64,000 bases of DNA from Hyphomicrobiales bacterium (GTDB lineage Bacteria; Pseudomonadota; Alphaproteobacteria; Rhodospirillales; JACKKN01). The position numbers were made by a program, and so were the translations under genes. The DNA is taken from positions 170,964-234,963 of the forward strand of contig JACKKN010000007.1 of NCBI GenBank assembly GCA_024236415.1, written 5' to 3'. This document shows, in pieces, positions 44,274 through 52,986 of this stretch. A model generated the notes under the pieces. The model made no database searches. It worked only from the letters and a program-made list of their open reading frames with translations, and was not told the origin of the DNA. How positions within the stretch are numbered: position 1 is the stretch's first letter; every line of letters starts with the position of its first letter.

Positions 44274-44724
44274 ATGATGCGTCGAATTCGGTTTGCCCTG
44301 GTCCTTGGTCTGATGGTGCCGCTCCTGTCCGGGCCGGCATGGTCCGAAGAGGCCAGTTCCTTCCTGCTGGACATGCTGCAGAAGCTGCAGCAGATGAAGG
44401 CCCAGGCCGACGCCGTGGCCCCCGGCGACCGCAGCGGCGCCGGCCGCCTGTCGCGGCAGATGCGCCTGTACAAGTCGCGCCTGGAGGGGGTGCGCACCAA
44501 GGACGCGCCCGAGTACCAGCAGGCGGTGGACCTGTTCAACAACATCAACGAGACCCTGCAGGCCAAGGCCAGCGGCCAGGCCGCCCCGGCGCCGCCGCGC
44601 CCGCCTGCCGCGGCGCCGCGCCGGCGGCCCAGCCGGCCGCGGCCCCGCCGGCAACCCGCACCCGGACCCCAAGCTGGAGGCGGCGCTGACCGAGATCATC
44701 CGCCTGGAAGGCGAGCTGGCGCAG
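44274..44724 (+). pseudogene. 5' part of a frameshifted exported repeat protein
   Basis: ATG at 44274 behind GAGGG opens a protein with a clear signal peptide (IRFALVLGLMVPLLSGPAWS) and one about 73-residue helical repeat (44355-44573: LLDMLQKLQQMKAQADAVAP ... LFNNINETLQAKASGQ). The frame then enters Pro/Ala-rich linker sequence at 44574-44664 and loses sense; the matching next repeat continues in another frame from about 44650. The linker makes Ala/Pro sense first in one frame, then a second, then a third, as two single-base deletions would give. Either the gene is broken or the assembly is wrong here. Confidence 0.7.
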
Positions 44725-46422
44725 ATGCAGCCCGGCGACAAGACGACGGCGTCGCGCATGCAGCGCGAGCTGAACCAGCAGCGTACGCCCATCCAGGCGA
44801 CCCGGGACAAGGCCCATCCGCGCTGGAAGGAGGCGGCCCACCGCTACAACGACCTGCAGAACGCCATCGTCGCCAAGGCCAACCAGCCGGCCCCGGCCGC
44901 CGCCCCGGCGTCCGCCGGCGCCGCCCCGGCGCCCGCTGGCGGCGCCCAGCCGGCCACGGCCCAGCCCGCCGCCGCCCCGTCCGACCCCAAGGTGGCCGAG
45001 GCCCTGGCCAAGGTCGTCGATTACGAGGGCAAGCTGAAGTCCCTGGCCCCCGGCGACAAGCAGACGGCCCAGACCTACCTGGACGACCTGAAGGGCGTGG
45101 TACCGCTGCTGCAGGGGGCGCAGGACAAGTCGCACCCGTCGTGGAAGGATACCCTGGCCCGCTACAACGCGGTCAACGACGGCATCAACGCCCGCGCCAA
45201 CCAGAGCCCCGACGCCATCCCCACCGATGGCCTGCGGTCGCACGAGGTGGTCAAGGTCAAGCGCATGGCGCGCAAGGTGCTGAGCGCCGAGGCCACCATC
45301 CAGAAGGCCCCGGGGGCCGAGTTCCGCGACCCGGCCCGGGCCAAGGAAATGGAGGACGTGCTGGCCGGCGTGGACATGGAGATCCTCAACTTCTCGCAGC
45401 CCGACCACCCGTCCATGGCCGCCATGACCCGGCTGGTGCAGCGGGCCCGCGGCGTGCTGAAGGACAAGGTGGCGCAGGTCCAGAACGAGGTCGCGGCCCT
45501 GGGCAACCTGGACGCCAACCTGGACGCCATCCGCGGCCGCATGAAAAGCGGCGGCAACCCGCCCGCCATCGACGAGAACACCACGCCCGAGCAGGCCGTG
45601 GCCCTGGTCAAGGAGGCCATCGCCCGCGACGGCCAGTACGCCAAGGACCTGGCCTACCTGGACAAGGTCAAGCAGAGCGGCTACGGCCCCCGCGACACCA
45701 CCAGCATGATCCACTGGATCGGCGACCGGCGGCAGAAGAACCTGGAATCGGTGGTGGGCTCGCGCGACCGCCTGGCGACCCAGATCGACGCCGACATGCA
45801 GACGGTGCAGTTCTACACCAACCTGGATCCCCTGAACGCGCACCAGCGGTCCAACAACTTCCTGATGGAGGGCCGGTCCGACGAGATCCTGGCCAACTAC
45901 GACAAGTTCCAGAACCGCATCGCCGTGCTGGACGCCATCCTGACCACCCTGAACGACCAGAAGCGCCTGGCCGAGACGGCCAAGGCCAAGGACGCCATCG
46001 TCGCCTCGCGCGAGAAGTACAAGAAGAACTACATCGTCGCCCTGGGCGCCGTGCGCATGCCCCAGGCCGCCAAGCACGACGACGAGATGGTGGAGGCCGC
46101 CAAGGCCGTTCTGTCCAACCCCAAGTACGAAGGGGTGCACAAGATCCTGCGCATGGTCATCAACACGCCCAAGCGGCGCCAGGAGATCATGGAGACTTCC
46201 ATCCGCGGCACCGTCACCGGCGCCTCGGCCACGTCCAACATGAAGGTGTGGGACGAGTTCCAGGTGACCACCGCCGAAGAGCTGCCGTCGGGCGAGGTGT
46301 ACAAGTTCTTCACCACCATCAAGTACTTCCACAAGGGCGGCACCACCACGCCCACGGGGCGCTGGCTGATGAGCGGCCGGTTCAAGGGCGAGCGCATCCT
46401 GAAAGAGAACGTGGACAAGTAG
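44725..46422 (+). CDS. Repeat protein of unknown function (main body, out of frame with its signal peptide)
   Basis: The open frame from ATG 44725 holds 565 residues; in-frame similarity reaches back to about 44665. It contains two clear copies of the repeat begun upstream (44665-44888 and 44983-45204), with the shared pattern PGDK ... DK(A/S)HP.W ... YN ... I.AKANQ, joined by an Ala/Pro linker, and a degenerate fourth copy near 45259-45480. Beyond, a 300-residue unrecognised domain (MIHWIGDRRQKNLESVVG, TNLDPLNAHQRSNNFLMEG, FFTTIKYFHKGGTTTPTGRW) ends the protein. Composition suggests long helices in a periplasmic protein. No family is recognised. Confidence 0.75.
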   Translation: MQPGDKTTASRMQRELNQQRTPIQATRDKAHPRWKEAAHRYNDLQNAIVAKANQPAPAAAPASAGAAPAPAGGAQPATAQPAAAPSDPKVAEALAKVVDYEGKLKSLAPGDKQTAQTYLDDLKGVVPLLQGAQDKSHPSWKDTLARYNAVNDGINARANQSPDAIPTDGLRSHEVVKVKRMARKVLSAEATIQKAPGAEFRDPARAKEMEDVLAGVDMEILNFSQPDHPSMAAMTRLVQRARGVLKDKVAQVQNEVAALGNLDANLDAIRGRMKSGGNPPAIDENTTPEQAVALVKEAIARDGQYAKDLAYLDKVKQSGYGPRDTTSMIHWIGDRRQKNLESVVGSRDRLATQIDADMQTVQFYTNLDPLNAHQRSNNFLMEGRSDEILANYDKFQNRIAVLDAILTTLNDQKRLAETAKAKDAIVASREKYKKNYIVALGAVRMPQAAKHDDEMVEAAKAVLSNPKYEGVHKILRMVINTPKRRQEIMETSIRGTVTGASATSNMKVWDEFQVTTAEELPSGEVYKFFTTIKYFHKGGTTTPTGRWLMSGRFKGERILKENVDK

Positions 46423-46440
46423 GCGGCGCTTCCGCCGCTC

Positions 46441-46479
46441 CGCGCCGGCGCGCTTTTTTGCATTGAACGCGCCGGCGCG
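46441..46479 (+). terminator. Long inverted repeat after the repeat-protein gene, possible terminator
   Basis: The 12-base sequence CGCGCCGGCGCG, itself a palindrome, occurs at 46441-46452 and again at 46468-46479, with CTTTTTT immediately after the first copy. The two copies can pair as a 12-base-pair stem around a 15-base loop, or the first half with the preceding GC-rich hairpin can act with the T6 run as a plus-strand terminator. It starts 18 bases after the stop and lies before the next gene, whose start is 51 bases on. Confidence 0.45.
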
Positions 46480-46530
46480 AGCCGCTAACACGGCGGCCAT
46501 GGATTTCTCTGCCTGGAACGGACATCGGGC

Positions 46531-48423
46531 ATGACCCGGGGCGCCCGGCGCCTGGCCTGGATCGCCGCCTGCTTCCTGCTCGTCTCCCTGGGCACCCGGG
46601 TCGGGCTGGCGCTGTTCGCGCACGGCGCCTTCACGGTGCCGCAGTGGAGCAAGTTCCTGACCGTGGGCCTGGTGTTCGACCTGGCCGTCCTGCCCTGGTT
46701 CCTGCTGCCCTGGGCGGTGTACGAGGCGGTCCGGCCCGGCTTTGCCGGCAACCCCCGCCTGGCCCGGTGGGAGGACCTGTGGGCCTCGCTTTGGGCGGCC
46801 CTGTACCTGTCCCTGTTCGCCGTCGTGGCGGCCGCCGAGTTCGCCTTCTGGGGCGAGTTCGGCAGCCGCTTCGACTTCATCGCCGTCGACTACCTAGTCT
46901 ACACCCACGAGGTCGTCGGCAACATCATGGAGAGCTACCCCGTGGCCCTGTGGGCCGGGGCCCTGGCCGCCGTGGCCGTGGTGGCCACCCGCGTGACCTG
47001 GCCCCGCGCCGCCGCGGCCGGGCGCGCCGGCCCGGCCCGGCGCTGGGGCCGGGTGGCGGTGCTGGCGGCCTGGGCCGGCCTCGCCGCCCTGGGCCTGGAC
47101 CCCGGCTTCGCCGAGGACGCCAACACCCAGGTGGCGCAGCTTTCCGGCAACGGCGTGTTCGCCTTCGTCCACGCCTACCGCCACAACCAGCTCGACTACG
47201 GGAAATACTATCCGACCCTGCCGGTGGCCGAGATGAACGACCGCATCCGCGCCCTGGTGCGCCAGGACGGCACCGAGTTCACCGCCGCCCGGGGGATCGA
47301 GCGGCGCATCCGCGCCCACGGCCCGGCGCGGCCGGTGAACGTGGTGCTGATCTCGGTCGAAAGCCTGTCGGCCGAATACCTGGGCCACTTCGGCAACACC
47401 CGGCACCTGACGCCCGAGCTGGACCGCCTGGCCGACCGGGGCCTGCTGTTCACCAGCCTCTACGCCACCGGCACCCGCACCGTGCGCGGGCTGGAGGCCC
47501 TGTCGGTGGGCACGCCGCCGACCCCGGGGCAGAGCATCGTGCGCCGGCCGCGCAACGCCGGGCTGGAGAACCTGGGCGAGGAACTGGAGGAGAACGGCTG
47601 GACCCCGTACTGGATCTACGGTGGCTACGGCTTCTTCGACAACATGAACGTCTACTTCGGCGCCAACCACTACACCGTGGCCGACCGCGAAGCGATGGAC
47701 GCCGAGGGCCTGCCCATCCACGCGGAGAACATCTGGGGCATCGCCGACGAGGACCTGTTCTCGCTGGCGCTCAGCAAGTTCGACCGCGAGCACGCCGCCG
47801 GCCACCGTTTCTTCGCCCACGTCATGACCACGTCGAACCACCGCCCCTACACCTTCCCCGAGGGCCGGGTCGACTGGCCGCAGAAGCACCGCGAGGGGGC
47901 CGTGGCCTATACCGACTGGGCGCTCGGCGACTTCATCCGCCGCGCCGCCGCAAAGCCCTGGTTCGACGACACGCTGTTCATCATCCTGGCCGACCACACG
48001 GCCAAGGCCGCCGGCAAGACCGACCTGCCGCCGGCCCGCTACCACATCCCCATGATCTGGTACGCGCCCAAGCTGGTGAAGCCGGCCGCCATGGACCGCC
48101 TGATGAGCCAGATCGACGTGGCGCCGACCCTGCTGGGCTGGCTCGGGCTCGACTACACCAGCCGCTTCTTCGGCTACGACCTGTTCACGCTCGAACCGGG
48201 CCGCGAGCGGGCCTTCATCAGCACCTACCAGAAGCTCGGCTACCTGAAGGCCGGCCGCCTGGTGGTGCTGGACGTGAACAAAGGCCCGGCGGTCACGGCG
48301 GGCCTGGACGCCGCCGCCGGCCCGGACCGCGACGCCGACCTGGCCCAGGAGGCCATCGCCTGGTACCAGTCCGCCAGCCGCTACTTCACGGCCGGGCTGC
48401 TGAAGGACGTGGACGACGACTGA
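46531..48423 (+). CDS. LtaS/OpgB-like sulfatase-superfamily phosphoglycerol transferase
   Basis: 630 residues: about five N-terminal membrane helices (to residue ~195) then a periplasmic alkaline-phosphatase-fold domain. Metal and nucleophile sites are VLISVESLSAEYLG (E), LYATGTRTVRGLEAL (nucleophilic T), and FIILADHTAKAAG (D, H), with HVMTTSNHRPY. This matches lipoteichoic-acid synthase and MdoB/OpgB-type enzymes, which transfer phosphoglycerol from phosphatidylglycerol onto membrane-derived glucans or similar acceptors. In a Gram-negative an envelope-decorating role is likely. The acceptor is unknown. Confidence 0.88.
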   Translation: MTRGARRLAWIAACFLLVSLGTRVGLALFAHGAFTVPQWSKFLTVGLVFDLAVLPWFLLPWAVYEAVRPGFAGNPRLARWEDLWASLWAALYLSLFAVVAAAEFAFWGEFGSRFDFIAVDYLVYTHEVVGNIMESYPVALWAGALAAVAVVATRVTWPRAAAAGRAGPARRWGRVAVLAAWAGLAALGLDPGFAEDANTQVAQLSGNGVFAFVHAYRHNQLDYGKYYPTLPVAEMNDRIRALVRQDGTEFTAARGIERRIRAHGPARPVNVVLISVESLSAEYLGHFGNTRHLTPELDRLADRGLLFTSLYATGTRTVRGLEALSVGTPPTPGQSIVRRPRNAGLENLGEELEENGWTPYWIYGGYGFFDNMNVYFGANHYTVADREAMDAEGLPIHAENIWGIADEDLFSLALSKFDREHAAGHRFFAHVMTTSNHRPYTFPEGRVDWPQKHREGAVAYTDWALGDFIRRAAAKPWFDDTLFIILADHTAKAAGKTDLPPARYHIPMIWYAPKLVKPAAMDRLMSQIDVAPTLLGWLGLDYTSRFFGYDLFTLEPGRERAFISTYQKLGYLKAGRLVVLDVNKGPAVTAGLDAAAGPDRDADLAQEAIAWYQSASRYFTAGLLKDVDDD

Positions 48424-48844
48424 AGGACGCGCGGCCGGGCGTTGACGGGACACCGCCAGGGACCGCGGCTCGTTCGGCGGAAGCCGGACAACCTTCCATT
48501 GGGGCACGGCCCGGTCCGCCTTCGGCGACAGCACACCCGCGTTTCGACCGGCCGATCCGCATCGCATCCCGGGAACAGCCTGTCATGACCGATGGTTGGC
48601 CCGTTGGACCGGTCTGGAATTGAAAGGGGCAGCACAATGCGATTGGCACTGCGCAAAAACCGATCTACAAGTATAAATTGAGCAACGATTCCTGCGCCGG
48701 CATGGGTTGAACGGAGCCGTCATCGGGATCCCGGGCATTTTGATCCGACGCACGCCGAAATGCGCAGGGAATTGGGCATCCGGACGCACGGTTGACAGTG
48801 GCACACGAATTCGCGCGTCCGCGCAATTCCTTGGGAACGGTTTC
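48424..48844. other. 421-base stretch without a recognised gene, composition shift
   Basis: From about 48600 rightward the sequence turns AT-richer than everything around it, continuing through the methyltransferase gene to the tRNA. A perfect TTGACA lies at 48792-48797 but no acceptable -10 at the right distance. TATAAA occurs near 48670. No convincing open frame, RNA or repeat was found. It may hold the methyltransferase promoter and the left junction of an acquired segment. Confidence 0.4.
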
Positions 48845-49471
48845 ATGAAGACGATACTGGACAGGTTTGCCGCCAAGATCGCGCGCAAAATCAAAAGGCG
48901 GAGGTTCGACAACAAGGAATTCTGGAATACCCGGTACAGGACCGATATGGAAATGGGAAGCGGCCCCGGGTCCAGGAACGAGAACCTCGTTCTCAAGCGC
49001 AATCTGATTGCCGACTGCATGGAGTCCTATGGCGTCACGTCCATTTTGGACCTTGGCTGTGGCGACATAGAAATCATCCGGGATTTGGAGATCGGCCAGT
49101 ACCATGGAGTCGATATTTCGGATGTCGTCATCGACCGGAATCGCACGATCAGACCTGACTTCAATTTCGAATGCAATGCGATCAGGGATATCACCTTCGA
49201 GGGAAAGGCCGACCTGGTCCTGTGCCTCGACGTCCTGATTCATCAAAAGAGCAGGGAAGACTACGAAACCGTCATCAAGACGGCTTTCAAGCACGTGGGC
49301 AAGGTTGCCCTGATTTCCGGATACGCCAAATCGGATGGTGGATGGAATGTCTTCTTCTACGAGGATATCGAAGCCACGATCAGACGGATTGCGCCGGATT
49401 CATCCCTATCTCACGTTGCCAGCTACCGGGACACGGAACTGTTCGCCGTCGTGCCAAGCCGATCCCCTTGA
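48845..49471 (+). CDS. Class I SAM-dependent methyltransferase, probably acquired
   Basis: 208 residues from ATG 48845. A basic N-terminus (FAAKIARKIKRRRFDNKEFW) leads to the SAM motif I SILDLGCGDIEIIRDL, motif II-like GVDISDVVIDRN and VLCLDVLIHQKSREDY. It resembles small methyltransferases that modify sugars or other small acceptors in surface-polymer loci. Codon use is clearly less GC-rich at third positions than in any neighbour (AAG/GAT/ATT/TTT common), and it stands alone next to the 3' end of a tRNA gene, both signs of horizontal arrival. The acceptor is unknown. Confidence 0.82.
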   Translation: MKTILDRFAAKIARKIKRRRFDNKEFWNTRYRTDMEMGSGPGSRNENLVLKRNLIADCMESYGVTSILDLGCGDIEIIRDLEIGQYHGVDISDVVIDRNRTIRPDFNFECNAIRDITFEGKADLVLCLDVLIHQKSREDYETVIKTAFKHVGKVALISGYAKSDGGWNVFFYEDIEATIRRIAPDSSLSHVASYRDTELFAVVPSRSP

Positions 49472-49599
49472 CGGGACCGTGCCGTGAAATGGCGAGGTTT
49501 TCTAACCCCTGGCGGTCGCCCGGGGCAGGACCACGGCTTCCGGTCAAACCGTCCGCGATGATCCGTCTGGTACTTTGGCGTGGGCAATTGGAATGAATT

Positions 49600-49676
49600 T
49601 GGTCGGGGAGAGAGGATTTGAACCTCCGGCCCCTGCCTCCCGAAGACAGTGCTCTACCAGGCTGAGCTACTCCCCG
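49600..49676 (-). tRNA. tRNA-Pro (anticodon CGG)
   Basis: A complete 77-base cloverleaf on the minus strand, CCA included. Acceptor stem CGGGGAG pairs with CTCCCCG, C1 and discriminator A73 as expected for proline; D-arm region GCTCAGCCTGGTAGAGC; anticodon stem CTGTC/GGCAG around loop TTCGGGA with anticodon CGG reading CCG; T-arm GGAGG-TTCAAAT-CCTCT. It lies 112 bases downstream of ispB on the same strand. Its 3' end faces the AT-richer methyltransferase segment. Confidence 0.97.
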
Positions 49677-49788
49677 ACCGGGGCCACGCGCGGGGCGCGT
49701 TGCCAGGAGGCCGCGTTATAGCGCCGTCGCAGCGATTGGGCAAGCGGGCAAATGGGGCCGCCGGGAGGGGAGCCGGGAGTCCGGGCGC

Positions 49789-50811
49789 TCAGTAGGCGCG
49801 CTCGATGCAGAAGTCGATCAGGTCGATCAGCGCCGTCTTCTCGGCGCCGTCGGGGAAGATGCCGAGGGCATCCCGGGCGATGGCGCCGTAGTGGCGCGAC
49901 CGCTCCACCGAATCGGCGAGGGCGTTGTGGCGCTCCATCAGGGTCTGGGCCCGCTCCAGGTCGCCGTCCTCCTGCTTCAGGTCCTCCAGGGTGCGGCGCC
50001 AGAAGGTGCGCTCGTCGGCGTCGCCGCGGCGGAAGGCCAGGATCACGGGCAGGGTGATCTTGCCCTCGCGGAAGTCGTCGCCCACGGCCTTGCCCAGGGT
50101 CGCCTGCTTGGCCGAGTAGTCGAGCACGTCGTCGATGAGCTGGAAGGCGATGCCCAGGTTGACGCCATAGGTCTCCAGCGCGTCCTTCTCCACCCGCGGG
50201 CGGTCCGACACCACGGCGCCGACCCGGCAGGCGGCGCCGAACAGCTTGGCGGTCTTGCCGGTGATCACGTTCAGGTAGTCGGTCTCGCCGGTCTCGGTGT
50301 CGTTGGCGGTGATCAGCTGCGCCACCTCGCCCTCGGCAATGGTCGACGAGGTGCGCGACAGCACGTCCAGCACCTCCAGCGAGCCGTCCTCGACCATCAG
50401 CTCGAACGAGCGGCTGAACAGGAAGTCGCCCACCAGCACGCTGGCCTTGTTGCCCCACACGGCGTTGGCCGAGGCCAGGCCGCGGCGCAGGTCGCTTTCG
50501 TCGACCACGTCGTCGTGCAGCAGGGTGGCGGTGTGGATGAACTCGATGCAGGTGGCCAGCATGATGTGGCGGCGGCCGGCATAGCCGCACAGCTTGGCCG
50601 CGGCCAGGGTCAGCATGGGCCGCAGGCGCTTGCCGCCGGCGGCGACGATGTGGCCGGCGAGCTGCGGAATCAGGACCACCGGACTGGCCATGCGCTGCAC
50701 GATCAGTTCGTTGACCGCCTTCAGGTCCTCCTCGACCAGGGCGGTCAGGGCGGCCAGGGACGGTTTGCCGCGCTTGTCGCGGTCCCCTTCCAGGCTGACG
50801 ACTACACCCAC
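49789..50811 (-). CDS. ispB: Polyprenyl (octa/decaprenyl) diphosphate synthase
   Basis: 340 residues. The two aspartate-rich motifs that bind the allylic and isopentenyl diphosphates are present: LLHDDVVDESDLRRG (D100, D101, D104) and FQLIDDVLDY (D227, D228, D231), with GGKRLRPMLTL before the first. The enzyme makes the long side chain of ubiquinone. A larger residue set upstream of the first motif (ATCIEFIHTATLL) fits a long-chain enzyme; exact length (C40 to C50) cannot be stated. ispB is inferred from family and usual context. Confidence 0.9.
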   Translation of the reverse strand: MGVVVSLEGDRDKRGKPSLAALTALVEEDLKAVNELIVQRMASPVVLIPQLAGHIVAAGGKRLRPMLTLAAAKLCGYAGRRHIMLATCIEFIHTATLLHDDVVDESDLRRGLASANAVWGNKASVLVGDFLFSRSFELMVEDGSLEVLDVLSRTSSTIAEGEVAQLITANDTETGETDYLNVITGKTAKLFGAACRVGAVVSDRPRVEKDALETYGVNLGIAFQLIDDVLDYSAKQATLGKAVGDDFREGKITLPVILAFRRGDADERTFWRRTLEDLKQEDGDLERAQTLMERHNALADSVERSRHYGAIARDALGIFPDGAEKTALIDLIDFCIERAY

Positions 50812-51108
50812 GCCGACACTCCCCTCTTGTTTTGTCTGCGCCGGCCCTTCGCGGGCCGGGCCATTGATTCGGTTACAGGCGCATGACGGTCGGAGATTAC
50901 GGAGCGGTCACCCGCCCGGTCAACCCCGCATGCGCCCGGAACCCCCCATTCACGGCCTTGTGTAGCACAGGAACGCGGCCGTTGGCAGTCCCTTGGTTGG
51001 TGCCGGCCCCGTCCTTGCGGCCGGACCGCCTATTGGAGCAAGATGCACCGGGCACCGACATGACACTGGTCAAGGCGGTCCCGGACCGGCGACGGGGACA
51101 GGAAATCC

Positions 51109-51375
51109 ATGATCGAGCTGGCGCGCATCGACGACCCGGTGAAGCTGTCGTGGCTGACCGCGCGCCTGCGCGAGGCGGGCATCGAGGCGGTGGTGTTCGA
51201 CACCCACACCAGCGGCCTCTACGCCGGCATGCTGGACACCGTGCGCTGCCGGGTCATGGTCGCCGAGGACGACGCCGCGCGGGCCCGGGCGATCCTGCGC
51301 GAGGCCCCGGCGGAGGCCCGTGAACGCCGGCGCCGGCGGCGGGCGGCGGCGCGGCGGGCTGCGACGCGGTCCTGA
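51109..51375 (+). CDS. DUF2007-family small protein
   Basis: 88 residues, starting MIELARIDDPVKLSWLTARL. The first 70 residues match the ferredoxin-like DUF2007 pattern (signal-transducing-type, function unknown): EAGIEAVVFDTHTSGLYAGM, CRVMVAEDDAARARAILREA. The last 18 are almost all Arg and Ala (ERRRRRRAAARRAATRS) and read through the GC-rich tract that also begins the next gene, so the true C-terminus may be altered by an indel there. It overlaps the upstream part of the methyltransferase reading frame. Confidence 0.85.
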   Translation: MIELARIDDPVKLSWLTARLREAGIEAVVFDTHTSGLYAGMLDTVRCRVMVAEDDAARARAILREAPAEARERRRRRRAAARRAATRS

Positions 51376-51431
51376 ACGGCCGCCTGCGCCTGCGCCAGCC
51401 GGCGGCCGGCTACCGCGCCGCCATCGACCCG

Positions 51432-52136
51432 GTGTTCCTGGCCGCCGCCGTGCCGGCCCGGGCCGGCCAGCGGGTGCTGGACCTGGGCACCGGGGTCGGC
51501 ACCGCCGCCCTGTGCCTGGCCGCCCGGGTGCCGGGGGTGGCCGTGGTGGGGCTCGAGATCCAGCCCGCCTACGCCGCCCTGGCCGCCGAGAACGCCGCCG
51601 CCAACGGCCTGGCCGACCGGGTCCGGGTCGTGCAGGGGGACCTGCTGCGGCCGCCGGCCGGGCTGGCGCCGGGCGCCTTCGACCATGTCATGGCCAACCC
51701 GCCGCACCTGCCCGCCGGCAGCGGCCACCCGCCGCCGGACCCGGCCAAGGCCGCCGCCAATGTCGAGGGCGAGGCCGCCCTGGCCGACTGGGTCGCCGCC
51801 GCCCTGGCCATGGTGCGGTCCCGCGGCACGGTGACCCTGGTGCACCGCGCCGACCGCCTGGACGCGGTGCTGGCGGCCTTGCACGGGCGCGCCGGGGCCA
51901 TCGTCGCCTGCCCCCTGTGGCCGGGGCCCGAACCGGCCAGCCGGCCCGCCAAGCGGGTCATCGTGCAGGCCCGCGCAGGGGTGGCGACGCCGTTCCGCCT
52001 GTCCCCGGGCCTGGTCCTGCACGGGCCCGGCGGCGCCTTCACCGCCGCCGCCCAAGCGATCCTGCGCGGCGGGGCGGGTCTGGACCTGGGGGCGGCCTTG
52101 CCCGATGATGGGGCGCAGCATAGGCAAGGAACGTGA
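51432..52136 (+). CDS. TrmN6-like (tRNA1-Val m6A37) methyltransferase; start unclear
   Basis: A class I methyltransferase with SAM motif VLDLGTGVGTAALCLAARVP and the adenine-specific NPPH motif (HVMANPPHLPAGSG), the form of YfiC/TrmN6 enzymes that methylate tRNA. Homology clearly starts earlier: CDAVLNGRLRLRQPAAGYRA is coded in the same frame at about 51360-51419, but that frame meets TGA at 51321 with no ATG, GTG or TTG between until GTG 51432. A GTG at 51320 opens a neighbouring frame. One base too many in the G/C tract 51325-51365 would explain this. It is 4 bases before the S49 gene. Confidence 0.78.
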   Translation: MFLAAAVPARAGQRVLDLGTGVGTAALCLAARVPGVAVVGLEIQPAYAALAAENAAANGLADRVRVVQGDLLRPPAGLAPGAFDHVMANPPHLPAGSGHPPPDPAKAAANVEGEAALADWVAAALAMVRSRGTVTLVHRADRLDAVLAALHGRAGAIVACPLWPGPEPASRPAKRVIVQARAGVATPFRLSPGLVLHGPGGAFTAAAQAILRGGAGLDLGAALPDDGAQHRQGT

Positions 52137-52140
52137 CCCC

Positions 52141-52986
52141 ATGGCCCTGGACCTGAAGAACCTGTTCAACCGCGCGCCGGTGGTGGCGGTGGTGCCCCTG
52201 CGCGGGGTGGTGGGCGGCGGCTCGGTGCGCCGGGGCCTGTCCGTGGGCGTCCTGGCCGGGGCCCTGGAGCGGGCCTTCAAGACCCGCCACGTCAAGGCCG
52301 TGGCCCTGGTGGTCAACTCGCCGGGCGGCTCGCCGGTGCAGTCGGCCCTGATCTGCAACCGCATCCGCGCCCTGGCCGACGAGCACAAGGTGCCGGTGCT
52401 GGCCTTCGCCGAGGACGTGGCCGCCTCGGGCGGCTACTGGCTGGCCTGCGCCGGCGACGAGATCTGGGCCGACGACAGCTCCATCATCGGCTCCATCGGC
52501 GTGGTCAGCGCCGGGTTCGGCTTCGTCGACCTGATCAAGCGCCTGGGGGTCGAGCGCCGGGTGCACACGGCCGGCGAGCACAAGACCCTGCTGGACCCGT
52601 TCAAGGACGAGAAGGCCGACGACGTCAAGCGCCTGCGCCAGATCCAGACCGACATCCACGACGCCTTCCGCGCCGCCGTGCGCGCCCGCCGCGGCGACCG
52701 CCTGAAGGGCGACGAGGCGGCGCTGTTCAGCGGCGAGTTCTGGACCGGGCGGCGGGCCCTGGAGCTGGGCCTGATCGACGGCATCGGCGACGTGCGGACG
52801 GTGGTCCGCGCCAAATTCGGCGACAAGGTGCGCCTGCGCCCGGTGGGGCCCAAGAAGCCGCTGCTGCGCCTGCCGCTGCTGCGCGGCGCCGCCGGGACCG
52901 ACCCGGCGGCCGGCGGCTGGGACCTGGGCCGCGGCCTGCTGGCGGCGGTGGAGGAGCGGCTGCATTGGCACCGGTTCGGCCTGTGA
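52141..52986 (+). CDS. S49-family serine peptidase (SppA-like)
   Basis: 281 residues from ATG 52141. The Ser/Lys dyad of the signal-peptide-peptidase fold is visible: S96 in EDVAASGGYWLACAG and K148 in TAGEHKTLLDPFK; the substrate-groove motif VVNSPGGSPVQSA and SSIIGSIGVVSAGFG also fit. There is no obvious membrane helix, so it is probably membrane-associated or cytoplasmic, like short alphaproteobacterial SppA relatives. Its last four codons and stop (RFGL then TGA) form the first unit of a 15-base tandem repeat. Confidence 0.91.
   Translation: MALDLKNLFNRAPVVAVVPLRGVVGGGSVRRGLSVGVLAGALERAFKTRHVKAVALVVNSPGGSPVQSALICNRIRALADEHKVPVLAFAEDVAASGGYWLACAGDEIWADDSSIIGSIGVVSAGFGFVDLIKRLGVERRVHTAGEHKTLLDPFKDEKADDVKRLRQIQTDIHDAFRAAVRARRGDRLKGDEAALFSGEFWTGRRALELGLIDGIGDVRTVVRAKFGDKVRLRPVGPKKPLLRLPLLRGAAGTDPAAGGWDLGRGLLAAVEERLHWHRFGL

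Noticed and set aside
48707..48844. Longer methyltransferase starting at TTG 48707
   Set aside because: The extra residues show no family similarity and the ATG at 48845 begins the conserved basic N-terminus.
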